This document shows positions 23,701-35,329 of a DNA stretch of 64,000 nucleotides, in pieces. The number at the start of each line of letters is the position of its first letter. Position 1 is the stretch's first letter. Below the pieces are notes generated by a model. It ran no database searches. It was given only the letters and a program-made list of their open reading frames with translations, and was not told the origin of the DNA. Made by a program: the position numbers and the translations under genes. The stretch is from Chelonoidis abingdonii. Taxonomy: Eukaryota; Chordata; Testudines; Testudinidae. The stretch lies in the NCBI RefSeq assembly GCF_003597395.2, contig NC_133773.1:147118761-147182760 (forward strand), given 5' to 3'.

Positions 23701-25215
23701 ATCCCTCCTCTCCCTATTTTTCCATGTGTGTCTTTGTATATCCCCTAGGGGCCAAAAATCCATGTCTCTATTGTGGTCGCCCCTAACCCCAGGGTTGAGC
23801 CCTCCCAAACTCCTACTTTCCCGTCTTATTTGCGCCATATGGAGAGGAGATCAGCCGGTCCCTGCTCGCATCTAAACCCTCTCGGATGGTGAGTGCGGCT
23901 CGCGCGCAAGCAGAGCCTCGTTGATGTTACCATGCTGGCCTCTTCTCCTTGGGGCCCGCACGCATACCGTGAGCGCCTGCGGCTCCCTAATCAGGTTAAC
24001 TCACTGGACAGGTCACAGGCTTCTCCCAGAGATACTCCAAGGTGACGGCCACCCCCGCGCGTCTGACGAGGGGCCCTTAGAGTGGGCCCGCAAACCGCCC
24101 GATTGCTCGCAGAGGGGCGGTCACGCGCAGACCGCGACGTATAGACTTGGTGCGCGCGGAGCGCGTCCGGTTCTCTGCCCACACGGACATTGCGGACGCA
24201 TAAGCGATCATAAGCTCATCATCGGGCCAGCGGCAGATGCAGGCCGCGCGCCTGCGTAGCCATGGACCCTAGGGCTGGGGGTGCGCGGGCCGATGCAGAG
24301 CCTAGCAACTGACAGTGGTGGGCGGGTGCGCGCCGCCAGCAAGCATCGCCCAGATTAGCACCCAGAGGGCGCAGCCTCAACTGCACCAAGTGGCCCATAC
24401 TCGCCAATAAGCACGCATGTGGTGAGAGCCCTCGCCCTTTCCTCTCTAGGCCCTTCTCGTAACGCTCCACTCTCCCCACCAAGCAGCTCTCCGCGTGTGC
24501 CTCAATCAGAGACCGCTCTCGACGAGTAAGCGGGAGTCAGTCTCCGCTCGTTCCTCGGGGGACCCCGCGCACGATGCAAGAAAGGCCCGCGGGGCCACGC
24601 CGCGTTCTCGCGGGTAGCGCGTGCTCTGCATGTCAAATGGGGCCCTACGCGGGCGCCCCAAACTCCAGCGCCCTCGCGCTTCTCTTGCACCCACGCGTCC
24701 GATTGGCCCGCGCCGCCATAGGACTGCAGGGGGAATGCCTCTCGCTCCGCCCGAGTGAGAGAGCTCCCCCCATTTCCCAGGGAGCCGTCGGTTTAAGGAG
24801 CTACCCTCGTTGCTGCAGCTGTACTCTGTGAACCGTTCGGCTCGCTCCGCGCAGCAAATCCCCTGTTTGCCCGGTCCCACTAAACTCCCAGGAGCACGCC
24901 GCCAGACCGCTCGCCAGGACATTTTCAAAGCGGCACCGCTAAGAGCCCCGCAGGGCGCCCGCTCCCCGCATACCCCTGTGCCAAAGCGGGCATTTCCAGG
25001 GTGCGGTGTGGGAGCTACTGGCAGGACGGGCCGCTTGGACTGGGGCGGCGAGGCACAGCCGCACGGCTACCCATGCAGCAGGGCGCTCTGATGGTGGGTG
25101 TGCGGACATCCCCGGTCGCCCTCGTCGGGGTTGAAACCGCTCTACACTGGGCGCTGCCGCCCAAATATGCGCAGGCGCAGTGCTTGTTTGCTGCGCAGAG
25201 CTTCCTGGCATGAGA
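23701..25215. other. CpG-rich, noisy sequence of unknown content
   Basis: No gene, domain or repeat unit is recognisable. It has unusually many CG and GCGC steps, unlike the rest of the window, and follows directly on the noisy filament-gene copy. It may be very poor consensus of filament gene sequence beyond codon 90, or unrelated read sequence. Confidence 0.4.
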
Positions 25216-27970
25216 CCGCACTGCGAGCTTCAATCTTGGGACTCCCAAACCCATTTCCAGGGGGCCTAGCCCCAGTGACCTGATCACCAATTTACAGAGA
25301 GCCAAACACAGACCCCACGCGGCGACCAAAACACCCAATAATATCCAGGGGACCCCTAACCCCAAGAGGGACCCAAACTCCCCAATTTTCACAAGAAGGC
25401 CCTAACAACCAGAGGCCCGAACACACCCATTTATTCCAGGCGAGGCCCCTAACCTAGAGGAGCCCCAAAAAACCCTATTTCCAGGAACCATAGTGTTAGG
25501 GCACCAACCCCCCCATTTCCAGGGGCCCCTAAAGCCTAGGGGCTTTCAAATTCCGTTTCCAGGACCCCTAACCCAGGGCCCCAAACTATTCCAGGGACCC
25601 TAACCCTAGGGCCCCAAAGTCCACTTTTCCAGGGGCCCAATAGCACCAGGCCCAAAACCCCATTTCCAGGTGGCCCCAAACTCAGGACCCGAAAACCCAT
25701 TTTCAGGCCTGAGGGTGTGGGCCCAAAGCTCCCAGTTCCAGGGCTCCTAAACCCTAGGCCCCAATCCCCATATCCAGGGGCCACTAACCTCAGGGCCCAA
25801 CCCTCCTTTTCCAGGGCCCTAACCTAGGGGCACCAAAACCACATATTCCAGTGCCGGCCTAACTCCAGGGCCTGCCAAACACCATTTCCAAGGCCCTAGG
25901 CAGCAGGGGCCCAACACCTCATTTCCAGTGTCCCTAAAACGCTTAGGACCCCCAAAACCCCATTTCTAGGGCCCCTAAAGCTGGGCCCCACAACCCCATT
26001 CGCTGGGGCCTAATCTCAGGGGCGCAAACAAACCCCTTCCAAAGGCCCCTAAATCAGGGACCGACCCAATTTCCAGGGGAACCCTAAACTAGGGGCCCAA
26101 AACCCCTTTCCAGGGGCCCCTAAACAAGGGATCCAAACCTCATTTTCCAGGGTCCTAACCCAGGGGCCCAAACCCCATCAGCCTATCTAAACCCCAGGGC
26201 CGCTAACCCCATTTCCAGGGGCGCCAAACACAGGGGCCCCAAAAAACCCATTTTCAGTGCCCGTTAACCCTAGGAGCCCCAAAACTCCTGTTCCAAACCG
26301 GCCCCTAACACCAGGGTCCCACAAAAACCTACATTCTAGTGGCACCTAACCGTTAGGGCCTCAAACCCCATTTCCGGAGGCTCCTAACCTAGGGGCTCCA
26401 TCCCATTTTAGGGCCAAAACCGTAGGGCCCAAAACTCATTTCCACGGGCCCTAACCCAGGCCCAAAATCCCCAATTCCAGGTGCCCGAAACTAGGGCCGA
26501 AAACCCCATTTCCAGGGGGCCCCAACGTAGGGGCCCTAAACCCCATTTCCAGGGCCCTCTAACCGAGGGGACCCATCCCCCCATTCAAGAGGCCACCCTA
26601 GGGGCCTAAACCCGATTTCCAGGACCATGAACCTCTGGGGCCCCAAACCCGTCCATTAGGGAACCCCTAAGTTCGGGGTCCCGAACCCCATTTCCAGTGG
26701 CCCCTACCTCAGGGGCAAACAAAACCACATTTCCATGGGGCCTCTAAACCAGGGGTCCGAAAACCCATTACCAGAGCCCCTAACATCAGGGCCCGAAAAC
26801 CATTTCCAGGGGCCCCTGACCCTAGGGCTCCAAAACACCATTTCCAAACGCCCCAACACCAGGGGCCTCCAAACCAATTTCCAGTGCCCCCAAACCTTGA
26901 GGGGCGCCCAAAACCTAATTTCCAAGGGCCCCTAAAAACCAGGGGACCCGAAACCCCATTTCTGGGGCCCCTAAATGAGGGGCCCGAAAACCATTTCCAA
27001 AGGCCCCTATCCGCTATGGGCCCCAAAAATCCCATTTCCAGGCCCCAAACTTCAGGGGCACCCAAAACCCTATGTTCCAGGGACCCCTTTACCTCAGGGG
27101 CCCGATATGCGTCAGTTTGCCAGGCCCCTAGCCCCAGCGGCTCCAAAAACCCCCATTTCTAGGGCCCCCTAACTAGGGCCCCAAAACCCCATTTTCCTAC
27201 GCCCTAACCAATAGGGGCTTGCGACCCCCCCATTTCCAGGGGTCCCTAACACCAGTGGCCCCAAAACGCAATTTCCCAGGGGCCCCTAACCTCAGGAGCC
27301 CCAAATTTCCTTTCCAGTGCCCATGTTCAGGGGCCCCCAAAACACCATTTTACAGGCCCCGTAGGGTTAGGGGCCCCGATCCCACCCATTTCAGGGCCCC
27401 TCAACTCAGGGGCCCCCAAAACACCATTTCCAGGGGCCCCCTCAAACCTAGGGGTCCCAAACGCCATTTCGGGGCCCCTAACCCAGGGGTCCAAATCCTA
27501 TTTCCAGGCCCCTAAACCCCAGGGGCCCCAAACACCATTTCCAAAGGCCCCTAGCAGCAGGACCCCCAACACCTCATTTCAGTGGCCCCTAACCTTGAGG
27601 GACCCCAAACCGCATTTTCCAGGGGCTACTAAAACTAGGAGGCTCCACAACCCCATTTTCTGGGCCCCTAACAAACAGGGGCCGAAAACCTCATTTCCTG
27701 TGACCCCTTAACCTTAGGGGCCAGCCAGAACCTCCCATGTCCGAGGGCTACATTCAGGGCCCCTACCTCAGGGGCCTCCCCACACCCATTTCCATCCCCC
27801 TAACCCTGGGCCCCACCATCATTTGCATGGGTCCGCTAACCAAGTGACCAAAAACCCCATTGCTATAGTGCCCGTAACCGCCAGTGTGGCACCCAAAACC
27901 TTTCCGGGGCTCGAACCCTAGGAGCCCTATCCCCATTCCAGGGGCCCCTAACTCTAGGACCCCCCCGTCT
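25216..27970. repeat. Large minisatellite, about 40-bp unit
   Basis: On the order of 65-70 units read approximately cccatttccaggggcccctaaccccaggggccccaaaa, with many small indels between neighbours. No clean copy of this array exists elsewhere in the window. It runs almost to the N gap, so its true length is unknown. Confidence 0.85.
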
Positions 27971-28004
27971 TAAGGTGCGGTTACTATGTGCACACTAATC
28001 ACGG

Positions 28005-28029
28005 NNNNNNNNNNNNNNNNNNNNNNNNN
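28005..28029. other. Assembly gap of exactly 25 N
   Basis: There are twenty-five N between the noisy minisatellite and the clean 69-bp array. A fixed small N run next to noisy sequence is what I would expect from a gap-filling program whose fill did not close. Confidence 0.95.
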
Positions 28030-28590
28030 CCCCCCAGCCAGGGATCCTGCCCTACCCCACAGTGCTCCCTGCTGGCACAGGACTAGCCGGGAGCTCCGCC
28101 CCCTCAGCCAGGGAGCCCGTCCCACCCCACAGCGCCCCCTGCTGGCACTGGGGTTAGCGGGATCTCCACTCACCAGCCAGGAAGCCCTCCCCACCCCACA
28201 GCGCCCCCTGCTGGCACAGGGCTAGCGAGGAGCTCCACTCCCCAGCCAGGGCGCCTGCCCTGCCCCACAGCGCCCCCTGCTGGCACAGGGCTAGCCAGGA
28301 GCTCCACCCCCCAGCCAGGGCACCTGCCCTGCCCCACAGTGCCCCCTGCTGGCACTGGGGTTAGTGGGAGCTCCACCTCCCAGCCAGGAAGCCCGCCCCA
28401 CCCCACAGCACCCCCTGCTGGCACAGGGCTGGCCAGGAGCTCCACCCCCCAGCGAGGGAGCCTGCCCTGCCCCACAACGCCCCCTGCTGGCACTGGGGTA
28501 GCCGGGCGCTCCTCCCCCCAGCCAGGGCGCCCGCCCTGCTCCACAGCACCCCCTGCTGGCACAGGGGTAGCTGGGAGCTCCGCCCTGGCT
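28030..28590. repeat. 69-bp tandem array, eight units, each with a CTCF-like core
   Basis: The marker gctggcac starts at 28071, 28141, 28210, 28279, 28348, 28417, 28486 and 28555, so the period is 69 bp (once 70). Each unit carries (c/t)g(c/t)(c/t)ccctgctgg-like sequence whose reverse complement is ccagcagggggcgc or a near variant, which is the CTCF core. Units 2, 3, 4 and 5 match CCASYAGRKGGCRS fully; the others differ at about one position. The array ends about 300 bp before the filament gene TATA box. Confidence 0.9.
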
Positions 28591-28884
28591 CCTGCCCGCT
28601 TCCTGGCTCAGCTCGCGCTGCCTGTGTCACACTCCGAGCAAGAGTCCCAGAGTAACAGCTGCAGCAAGACGGGTCAGTCTAGGGGGACCCTGGGACCCCA
28701 CCGGGGCTGGACATTGCACCCCAGCCCTCCTGGGCATGGCGGGTGCAGAGGGCACCCGGAGTGGGGCGGGCGGGCCCCAGCATGCAGCCCCTTCGCAGCC
28801 GGCTGTGCCCTCCCTCTTCTCTTCCCGGCTCCTGGGCTCCGAGAACCAGCGAACTGCTCCTGCTGCTCGCGGCAGCACGCTCTG

Positions 28885-28936
28885 ATTGGCCCCACACGCT
28901 GGGGGGGGGAAGGGGGAGGCAGGCCCTATATAAAGG
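28885..28936 (+). promoter_or_regulatory. Filament gene core promoter (inverted CCAAT, TATA box)
   Basis: ATTGG (inverted CCAAT) lies at 28885-28889 and TATATAAAGG at 28927-28936. The TATA box is about 146 bp before the ATG, which allows a start site near 28960 and a 5' leader of about 120 nt. Both elements stand in order and at sensible spacing. Confidence 0.7.
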
Positions 28937-29081
28937 CAAGGGCACTGCAGCATTTTGGCATTGGTGCAGAGCTGTGGCTGGTGCTGCAGCTGCTGGCTGT
29001 GCCCCCCTCCCCCCCACTGCAGCTGCTGGCTCTGCTCCCCCCCACCCCGGCTCCACCCGACCTGCAGCTGCCCTGGCCGAG

Positions 29082-32042
29082 ATGAGCTATGACCCTTATG
29101 GCTTCCTCAAGCCGTGGCAGGAGTATCGGAGCGTCCGCTCCACCAAGTCCACCGTCTCCTCCTCCCTGTACGCCCTGCACCGGCCGGCACTGACCCCCGT
29201 CAAGCGCTCGGGGTGCGTCACCTCCCTGGAGAAGCTGGACCTGTCCCAGGTGAGTAACCTGAACGCAGAGCTGCTAGGGCTGCGGGCCCAGGAGAAGGAG
29301 CAGCTGGTCGACCTCAACGACCGCTTCGCCACCTACATCGAGAAGGTGCACCGGCTGGAGAAGCAGAACAAAGTGCTGCTGGTGGAGCTGGAGGCGCTGC
29401 GGCAGAAGCAGCAAGACCCCTCACGCCTGCACCTGCTGTACCGGCAGGAGCTGCGCAGCCTGCGCGGCCTACTGGAGGCGGAGGCTGGCGAGAAGATGCG
29501 CATGCAGGCCCGCCGGGACCAGCTGCGCAACTCCTGCAGCCAGTTGAAGGAGCGGTACAAGGAGGAGGCGCGGCTGCGGCTGCAGGCTGAGGAGACGCTG
29601 GAGAAGGTGCGGGAGGAGGCTGGCCAGGCCACGCTGGCGAACAGCGACGTGGAGGGCAGCATTGGCTCTCTGCTGGGGGAGATCTCCTTCCTCCACAAGG
29701 TCTTCGGGCAGGAGAGCGCCGAGCTGTCGGCCCAGGTGCAGGCGGCCAGCCTGCCGGTGGACGTGAGCCTGGCGGGAGCTAAGCCTGACCTGGCGGCAGC
29801 TCTGCAGGAGATCCGGGCGCAGTATGAGACGCTGGCCGGCAGGAACATGCAAGCGGCCGAAGACTGGTACCGCACCAGGTTCGCCTCGGTGGCTGAGCTG
29901 GCCAGCAAGAACAACGAGGCGGTGAGGTCCATGCGGGAGGAGACGGCCGAGTACCGGCGCCTGCTGCAGTCCCGCTCTGCCGAGGTTGAGGCCCTGCGCA
30001 GCGTCATCGACTCTCTCAACAAGCAGCTGGAGAGTGTAGAGGACAGGCAGAGCAGTGAGGTGGCCACGTACCAGGTGAGGCCAGGGCCTGCCCGGCATGG
30101 GGCAGGAGGAGCTGGGCCTGCAGGGCAAGCCAGGCTCTCTCACCTGTGGAGGGCAGGTGCACGGGCCTGGAGCCAGGACTCCTGGGTTCTCATCTTCATT
30201 TAGCCGCCTGTGGCACGGACAGGAAACTGGGCCCAGGTCCTCTTGCCAGGGTCTGACACCCTCCCTACAAGCAGCACTGGCAGGGCTCTCCACCGCTGCC
30301 TGCGCTGGGGAGGGCTGGCACCAGGCACAAGGAGGGAGCCTGGGAAGTGCCCTCAATCCTTGGGAGAGGGCAGCTCCGGGCCAGGGGGAGCACGGCCATT
30401 GGCGGGCCGTTTGAGGGGCACTGGAAGCAAACTGCATCCTAGGGGCAGCGAGGAGTGGGGGAAGGGAGGGGAGCACACTCTTTGGAGCAGAACTTCTCTC
30501 TCAATGAGCAGACACCCTGCTGCAGCCAGTTCAGGGGGCCCTCGCCAGGCGGGACGGTCCCACTCCCCAGCTCAGAGGGATGGTGCCCCGTGGCCCCTGT
30601 GCTTGGCTCGGAGCCACCAGGAGACGGCAGAAGTGCTATGTTGGCTCAGACGCCCTGAGGGCAAGAATGCCATGGAGGTGACCAGGCTGTGCCCCAAAGG
30701 TGGCCAGATGGGCCAGGGATCATGGGAGGCGTTGGCAGGGCAATGCATCTGTCTGGGCAAGGCGGGGAGCCCCCGGGTGGGGGCATTCAGAGCCTGGGAA
30801 GGCTCTGCCCCCAGCCCTGGAGCCTTTCCCATCCCTAGCGCCTCTGGCCATGGGGCCTGGAGGCTGGGAGCTCTGCCCAGTGGGGGGCTGGGGTACCCTA
30901 GCCAGACACCGGCTGGCTGGAGGAGCAATGGTGCAGGGGGTGAAGGCACTGAGCCTGGCTGGGAGTGGGACTTGGGGCTGGGTCGTGACCCCGCGGGCTC
31001 AGAGGTGGCAGGCCCAGGGCTGAGAGCGACAGCGGGGCCCAGGCGGCACTGACCGACCAGGCCTCTCTCCCTGCCAGGAGCGTGTGGCCAACCTGGAGCA
31101 GGAGATCAGGGAGGCCAAGCAGGAGATGGCGCGGTACCTGCGTGAGTACCAAGACCTGCTCAATGTCAAGATGGCGCTGGACATCGAGATTGCCGCCTAC
31201 AGGTACTGGCCCCCCAGCTCTGCCTGGGCCCCCAGGCATCAGGAGGAAGCGGCTATCCCTAGGAGGCAGGCTGCAGGGTGGGCTCTGTCAGGACTTCTGG
31301 GATTGGTTCCCAGCCCTGCACTGTGTCCCCCTCTTGCCTCAGTTTCCTCTTCTGCTGGTCCTGCAGGGAGAAGGATCCCGACCCTCACACTAAGGGGGAA
31401 AGAGCCAAGGATTACATGCTTCTGGCCGCCCTTGGGCCGTCTTGCTGCGGGACATGCCAGCCCCATGTCGCCCCAATGCGAGGGCAGCGAGCTCTGCCCC
31501 ACAGATCTCCTTGCTATGGACAGGGCCAGGGCCACCTGGCGGGGGGAGCAAGTGGGGCAATTTGCCTCGGGTCCCACAGGGGCCCTGCGAGCCCTGACCT
31601 GGCAGTGGTCCAGGTCTTCAGTGGCATTTTGGCGCTGGGGGGCCCTTCAGTGCTGCTGAAGACATGGAGCGACCGATGAGCCCCTCGCTGCTGAATTGCT
31701 GCCGCCGGGAGAGTACAAACGCTGCAGCTCCCCGCTTTGCCCCAGGCCCCCTGAATCCTCACGCCAGCCCCCAGAATCACTGCATGCCCAGGTCGATCCC
31801 TGGATCACAGGGGGATGCCGCTCCCTGCTGGATGGACCTGGAGCTGCTCCGCCCAGTCAGGCCGGAGATCCCCTGGGGTTCATCGGCAGTCGGATGGCTG
31901 TGGTGCTGCTCCCTGCGCTCAGGCCTGGCGGGGGGCCCTGCGTGAGCTGGGCGGGGCTGACCTGTGCTATCTCCTTTGGGTGTCTTACAGGAAGCTGCTG
32001 GAGGGGGAAGAGATCCGGCTGAGCTACTCATCCCCCCTGTGA
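29082..32042 (+). CDS. Neurofilament-type intermediate filament protein, tailless (389 aa, 3 exons)
   Basis: This is a cytoskeletal coiled-coil protein that should form or join 10-nm filaments, probably in neurons. Exon 1 is 29082-30074, exon 2 is 31078-31202 and exon 3 is 31991-32042. All junctions are GT/AG and the phases fit. Residues 1-70 are a Ser/Tyr/Arg-containing head. The rod starts with [20 protein letters not shown] (71-90), carries [16 protein letters not shown] and the [20 protein letters not shown] consensus, and ends LLEGEEIRL (about 375-383). Only six residues follow, so there is no tail domain. The intron positions are those of NEFL, NEFM and INA as I recall them (type IV). 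It may correspond to the small neuronal filament genes described in frogs and fish; I cannot choose a name. The start is supported by the promoter spacing and the MSY opening. Confidence 0.88.
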
Positions 32043-33128
32043 TCAGCGGGGGCCTGCAGCAGGAGAGCAGCCCCCAGTCACCCCCCTACCCCTGCTGCCC
32101 TGTCCCCTTCACACCCCTCCAGTCACTCCGCTGTCACCCCATGCTGAGGAAGCCGAGCAGCTGCCCTCGCAGGGCCGTTCACCAGTGGCCAGGCGCGTGA
32201 GAGCCCTCGTCTCATTGACTGCAGCCCCGTGGCCTCGTTGCCCCATCTCTGCCCTGGCCCAGCAGGGGCAGGCTCCAGATCCCACATCCCCACTGCAGGG
32301 AGATGCCAGGAACGTCCTGGACTCCAGCCCCTCCCCATACTGTGCTGAGCATGGCCAGGCCCTGCTGGACAAGGCCTCCTGGGTGTGTCCGCAGGAGCCC
32401 AGTGCCTGCCCCCCCAGGTATCTCTAGGCCCCAGCAGGGCTCCCCAGTGTTGATGCCCTCTTGCTGCAGTAGGAGGCTGAGCTGCCTCCTACCCAAGTGA
32501 CATCCTCTGGGCACCGGGAGTTGAACCGCAAGCAGCACGTGCCCTCTCCGGAACCCGGAGGGCGAAACCACAAGTGACGTCCCCCCTTGGAGCTGCCCAT
32601 CCCGGCTGTGCTGAGGGAGAAGCGCAGCAGGGTGCAGGCGGCACTGCCATGCCAACAGGGAGGGCAGCCCCCAGGCCCTGGGCTGCCCCAGGCTGCACCT
32701 TGCCCGGGTGGGGGGCAGGGCTGACCAGTATGCACCCCCTGCTGTAAGGGGGCAAACAGTACAGGGCGGACAGCGGGGGGCAGGCAGGGGAAGCTGTACG
32801 CCATTCCCCTGGCCCTGCTGCGACACCCCAGAGCTGCCTCCTACCACAGAATATCCCCCGCACAGACAGGGGATCCCACAGAGCCAGCCCAGCCTGTCCT
32901 GCAGGGGGCGCTCACGGCCATCGCAGGGCCCAGTTCAGCTGTCCCTGGAACTTCCCCCGGGGAGCCCCCATGCACAGCACCCCCTGCAGAGAGCTCTCCC
33001 GCAGCAGTCACTGTGGGGCAGGCCCGGACCCATCATATCTCCCAATCATTGCACCAGCCACCCTTTCGGAGCGGCACCAGGACGGCCTGGCACTGCCATG
33101 CTGCCTGTGCCAGCAATGGAAGCACCTC

Positions 33129-33134
33129 AATAAA
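33129..33134 (+). terminator. Filament gene poly(A) signal AATAAA
   Basis: The AATAAA in cctcaataaaagcc lies about 1.09 kb after the stop codon and is the first canonical hexamer I see downstream. It defines a 3' UTR of about 1.1 kb that ends just before the downstream minisatellite. Confidence 0.65.
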
Positions 33135-33224
33135 AGCCCCATGGCATTAACCTGAGCCCGAGACTGTCGCTGGGGGCTGGTGAGAACGGGGGGATGAGCA
33201 CAGCCCTGTGACGCAGCAGCTCAC

Positions 33225-35315
33225 GAGCTCCACGGCGCCCCTGGCGGGAGCTCCCCCCCAGCCAGGGCTCCTGCCCCGCTCGCCCCCGAGCGCCCCTGCT
33301 GGGAGCTCCCCCCACGGCCCACGGCTCCTGCCCCCCCAGCAGCCCCTGCTGGGAGCTCCCCCCACAGCCAGGGAGCCTGCCCGCTCCCGCCCCGACAGCA
33401 CCCCTGCTGGGAGCTCCCCCTACAGCCAGGGCCCTGCCCCGCTCCGCCCCGACAGAGCACCCCTGCTGGGAGCTCCCCCACAGCCAGGCGCTCCTGCCCC
33501 GCTCCCGCCCCGACAGCACCCTGCTGGAGCTCCCCCCAAGCCAGGGCTCCTGCCCCGCTCCCGCCCTGACAGCACCCCTGCTGGAAGCTCCCCCACAGCC
33601 AGGCTCCTGCCCCGCTTCCCGCCCCGACAGCACCCCTGCTGGGAGCTCCCCCCACAGCCAGGGCTCCTGCCCGCTCATGCCCCGACAGCACCCTGCGGAG
33701 CTCCCCCCACAGCCAGGGCTCCTGCCCCGCTCCCGCCCCGACAGCACCCCTGCTGGGAGCTCCCCCCACAGCCAGGGCTCCTGCCCGCTCCCGCCCGACA
33801 GCACCCCTGCTGGAGCTCCCCCCACAGCCAGGGCTCCTGCCCCGCTCCCCGCCCCGACAGCACCCCTGCTGGGAGCTCCCCCAAAGCCAGGGCTTCTGCC
33901 CCGCTCCTGCCCACCGACAGCACCCCTGCTGGGAAGCTCCCCCTACAGCCAAGGCTCCTGCCACTCCCTCCCCACCTACAGCGCCCTGCTGGGAGCTCCC
34001 CCCACAGCCAGGGACCTGCCCTGCTCTGCCCTGACAGCGCCCTGCTGGGAGCTCCCCCCACAGCCAGGGCTCCTGCCCCCCCCAACACCCCTGCTGGGAG
34101 CTTCCCCCACCAACCAGGGCTCCTTCCCCCCCCAGCACCCCTGCTGGGAGCTCCCCCCGCAGCCAGGGCTCCTGCCCCCCCCAGCACCCTGCTGGGAGCT
34201 CCCCCCACAGCCAGGGCTCCTGCCTGACAGCAGCCTGATGGGAGCTCCCCACAGCCAGGGCTCTGCCCCGCTCCTGCCCCGACAGCACCCCTGCTGGAGC
34301 TCCCCCTACAGCATGGCTCCTGCCCCCCCACAACCCCTGCTGGGAGCCTCCCCACACAGCCAGGGCTCCTGCCCCGCCCTGCCCCGCACAGCACCCTGCT
34401 GGGGAGCTCCCCCTACAGCCAAGGCTCCTGCCCCGCTCCTGCCCCGACAGCACCCCTGCTGGGAGCTCCCCCTACAGCCAAGGCTCCTGCCCCCCCCAGC
34501 ACCCCTGCTGGAGCTCCCCCACAGCCAGGGCTCCTGCCCCGCTCCTGCCCCGACAGCACCCCTGCTGAGCTCCCCCTACAGCCAAGGCTCCTGCCCCACT
34601 CCCCACCTACAGCGCCCCTGCTGGGAGCTCCCCCCACAGCCAGGGCTCCTGCCCCCCCCCCAACACCCCTGCTGGGAGCTTCCCCCAACAACCAGGGCTC
34701 CTGCCCCCCCTAGCACCCCTGCTGGAGCTCCCCCTACAGCCAAGGCTCCTGCCCCACTCCCCACCTACAGCACCCCTGCTGGGAGCTCCCCCCACAGCCA
34801 GGGCTCCTGCCCCGCCCAACACCCCTGCTGGGTGCTTCCCCCCACAACCAGGGCTCCTGCCCCCCCCCAGCACCCCTGCTGGAGCTCCCCCACAGCCAGG
34901 CTCTCCTGCCCTGACAGCAGCCTGATGGGAGCTCCCCCCACAGCCAGGGCTCCTGCCCCGCTCCCGCCGAGACAGCACCCCTACGTGGAGCTCCCCCCAC
35001 AGCCAGGGCTCCTGCCCGCGCTCCCGTCCCGACAGCACCCCCTGCTGGGAGCTCCCCTACAGCCAGGGCTCCTGCCCCACCCCCCACCTACAGCGCCCTG
35101 CTGGGAGCTCCCCCCACATCCAGGGAGCCTGCCCTGCTCCTGCCCTGACAGCGCCCCTGCTGGGAGCTCCCCCACAAGCCAGGGCTCCTGCCCGCCCCCA
35201 GCACCCCTGCTGGGAGCTCCCCCCCCCAACCAGGGCTCCTGCCCCCCCCAGCACCCCTGCTGGGAGCTCCCCCCACAGCCAGGGCTCCTGCCCCGCTCCC
35301 TGCAGTGCCCCCTAT
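33225..35315. repeat. Minisatellite of about 58 bp, sister of the upstream 69-bp array
   Basis: Some 35 units read cagcacccctgctgggagctccccccacagccagggctcctgccccgctcctgccccga, with shorter variants lacking the final part. Apart from a missing block of about 14 bp (acagggctagccgg-like), the unit lines up with the array at 28030-28590. The CTCF-like core is weakened here (ccagcaggggtgc). Very long open frames on both strands are repeat artefacts. Confidence 0.9.
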
Positions 35316-35329
35316 GAGACTCCTGCAGA

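Noticed and set aside
28030..28590. CRISPR-like array (regular repeats)
   Set aside because: The units are contiguous, without unique spacers, and the DNA is vertebrate. It is an ordinary minisatellite.
33208..35317. Plus- and minus-strand frames of up to 546 codons rich in Pro, Ser, Gly and Ala
   Set aside because: They are translations of the 58-bp minisatellite. Both strands are open, and there is no non-repeat domain or splice context.
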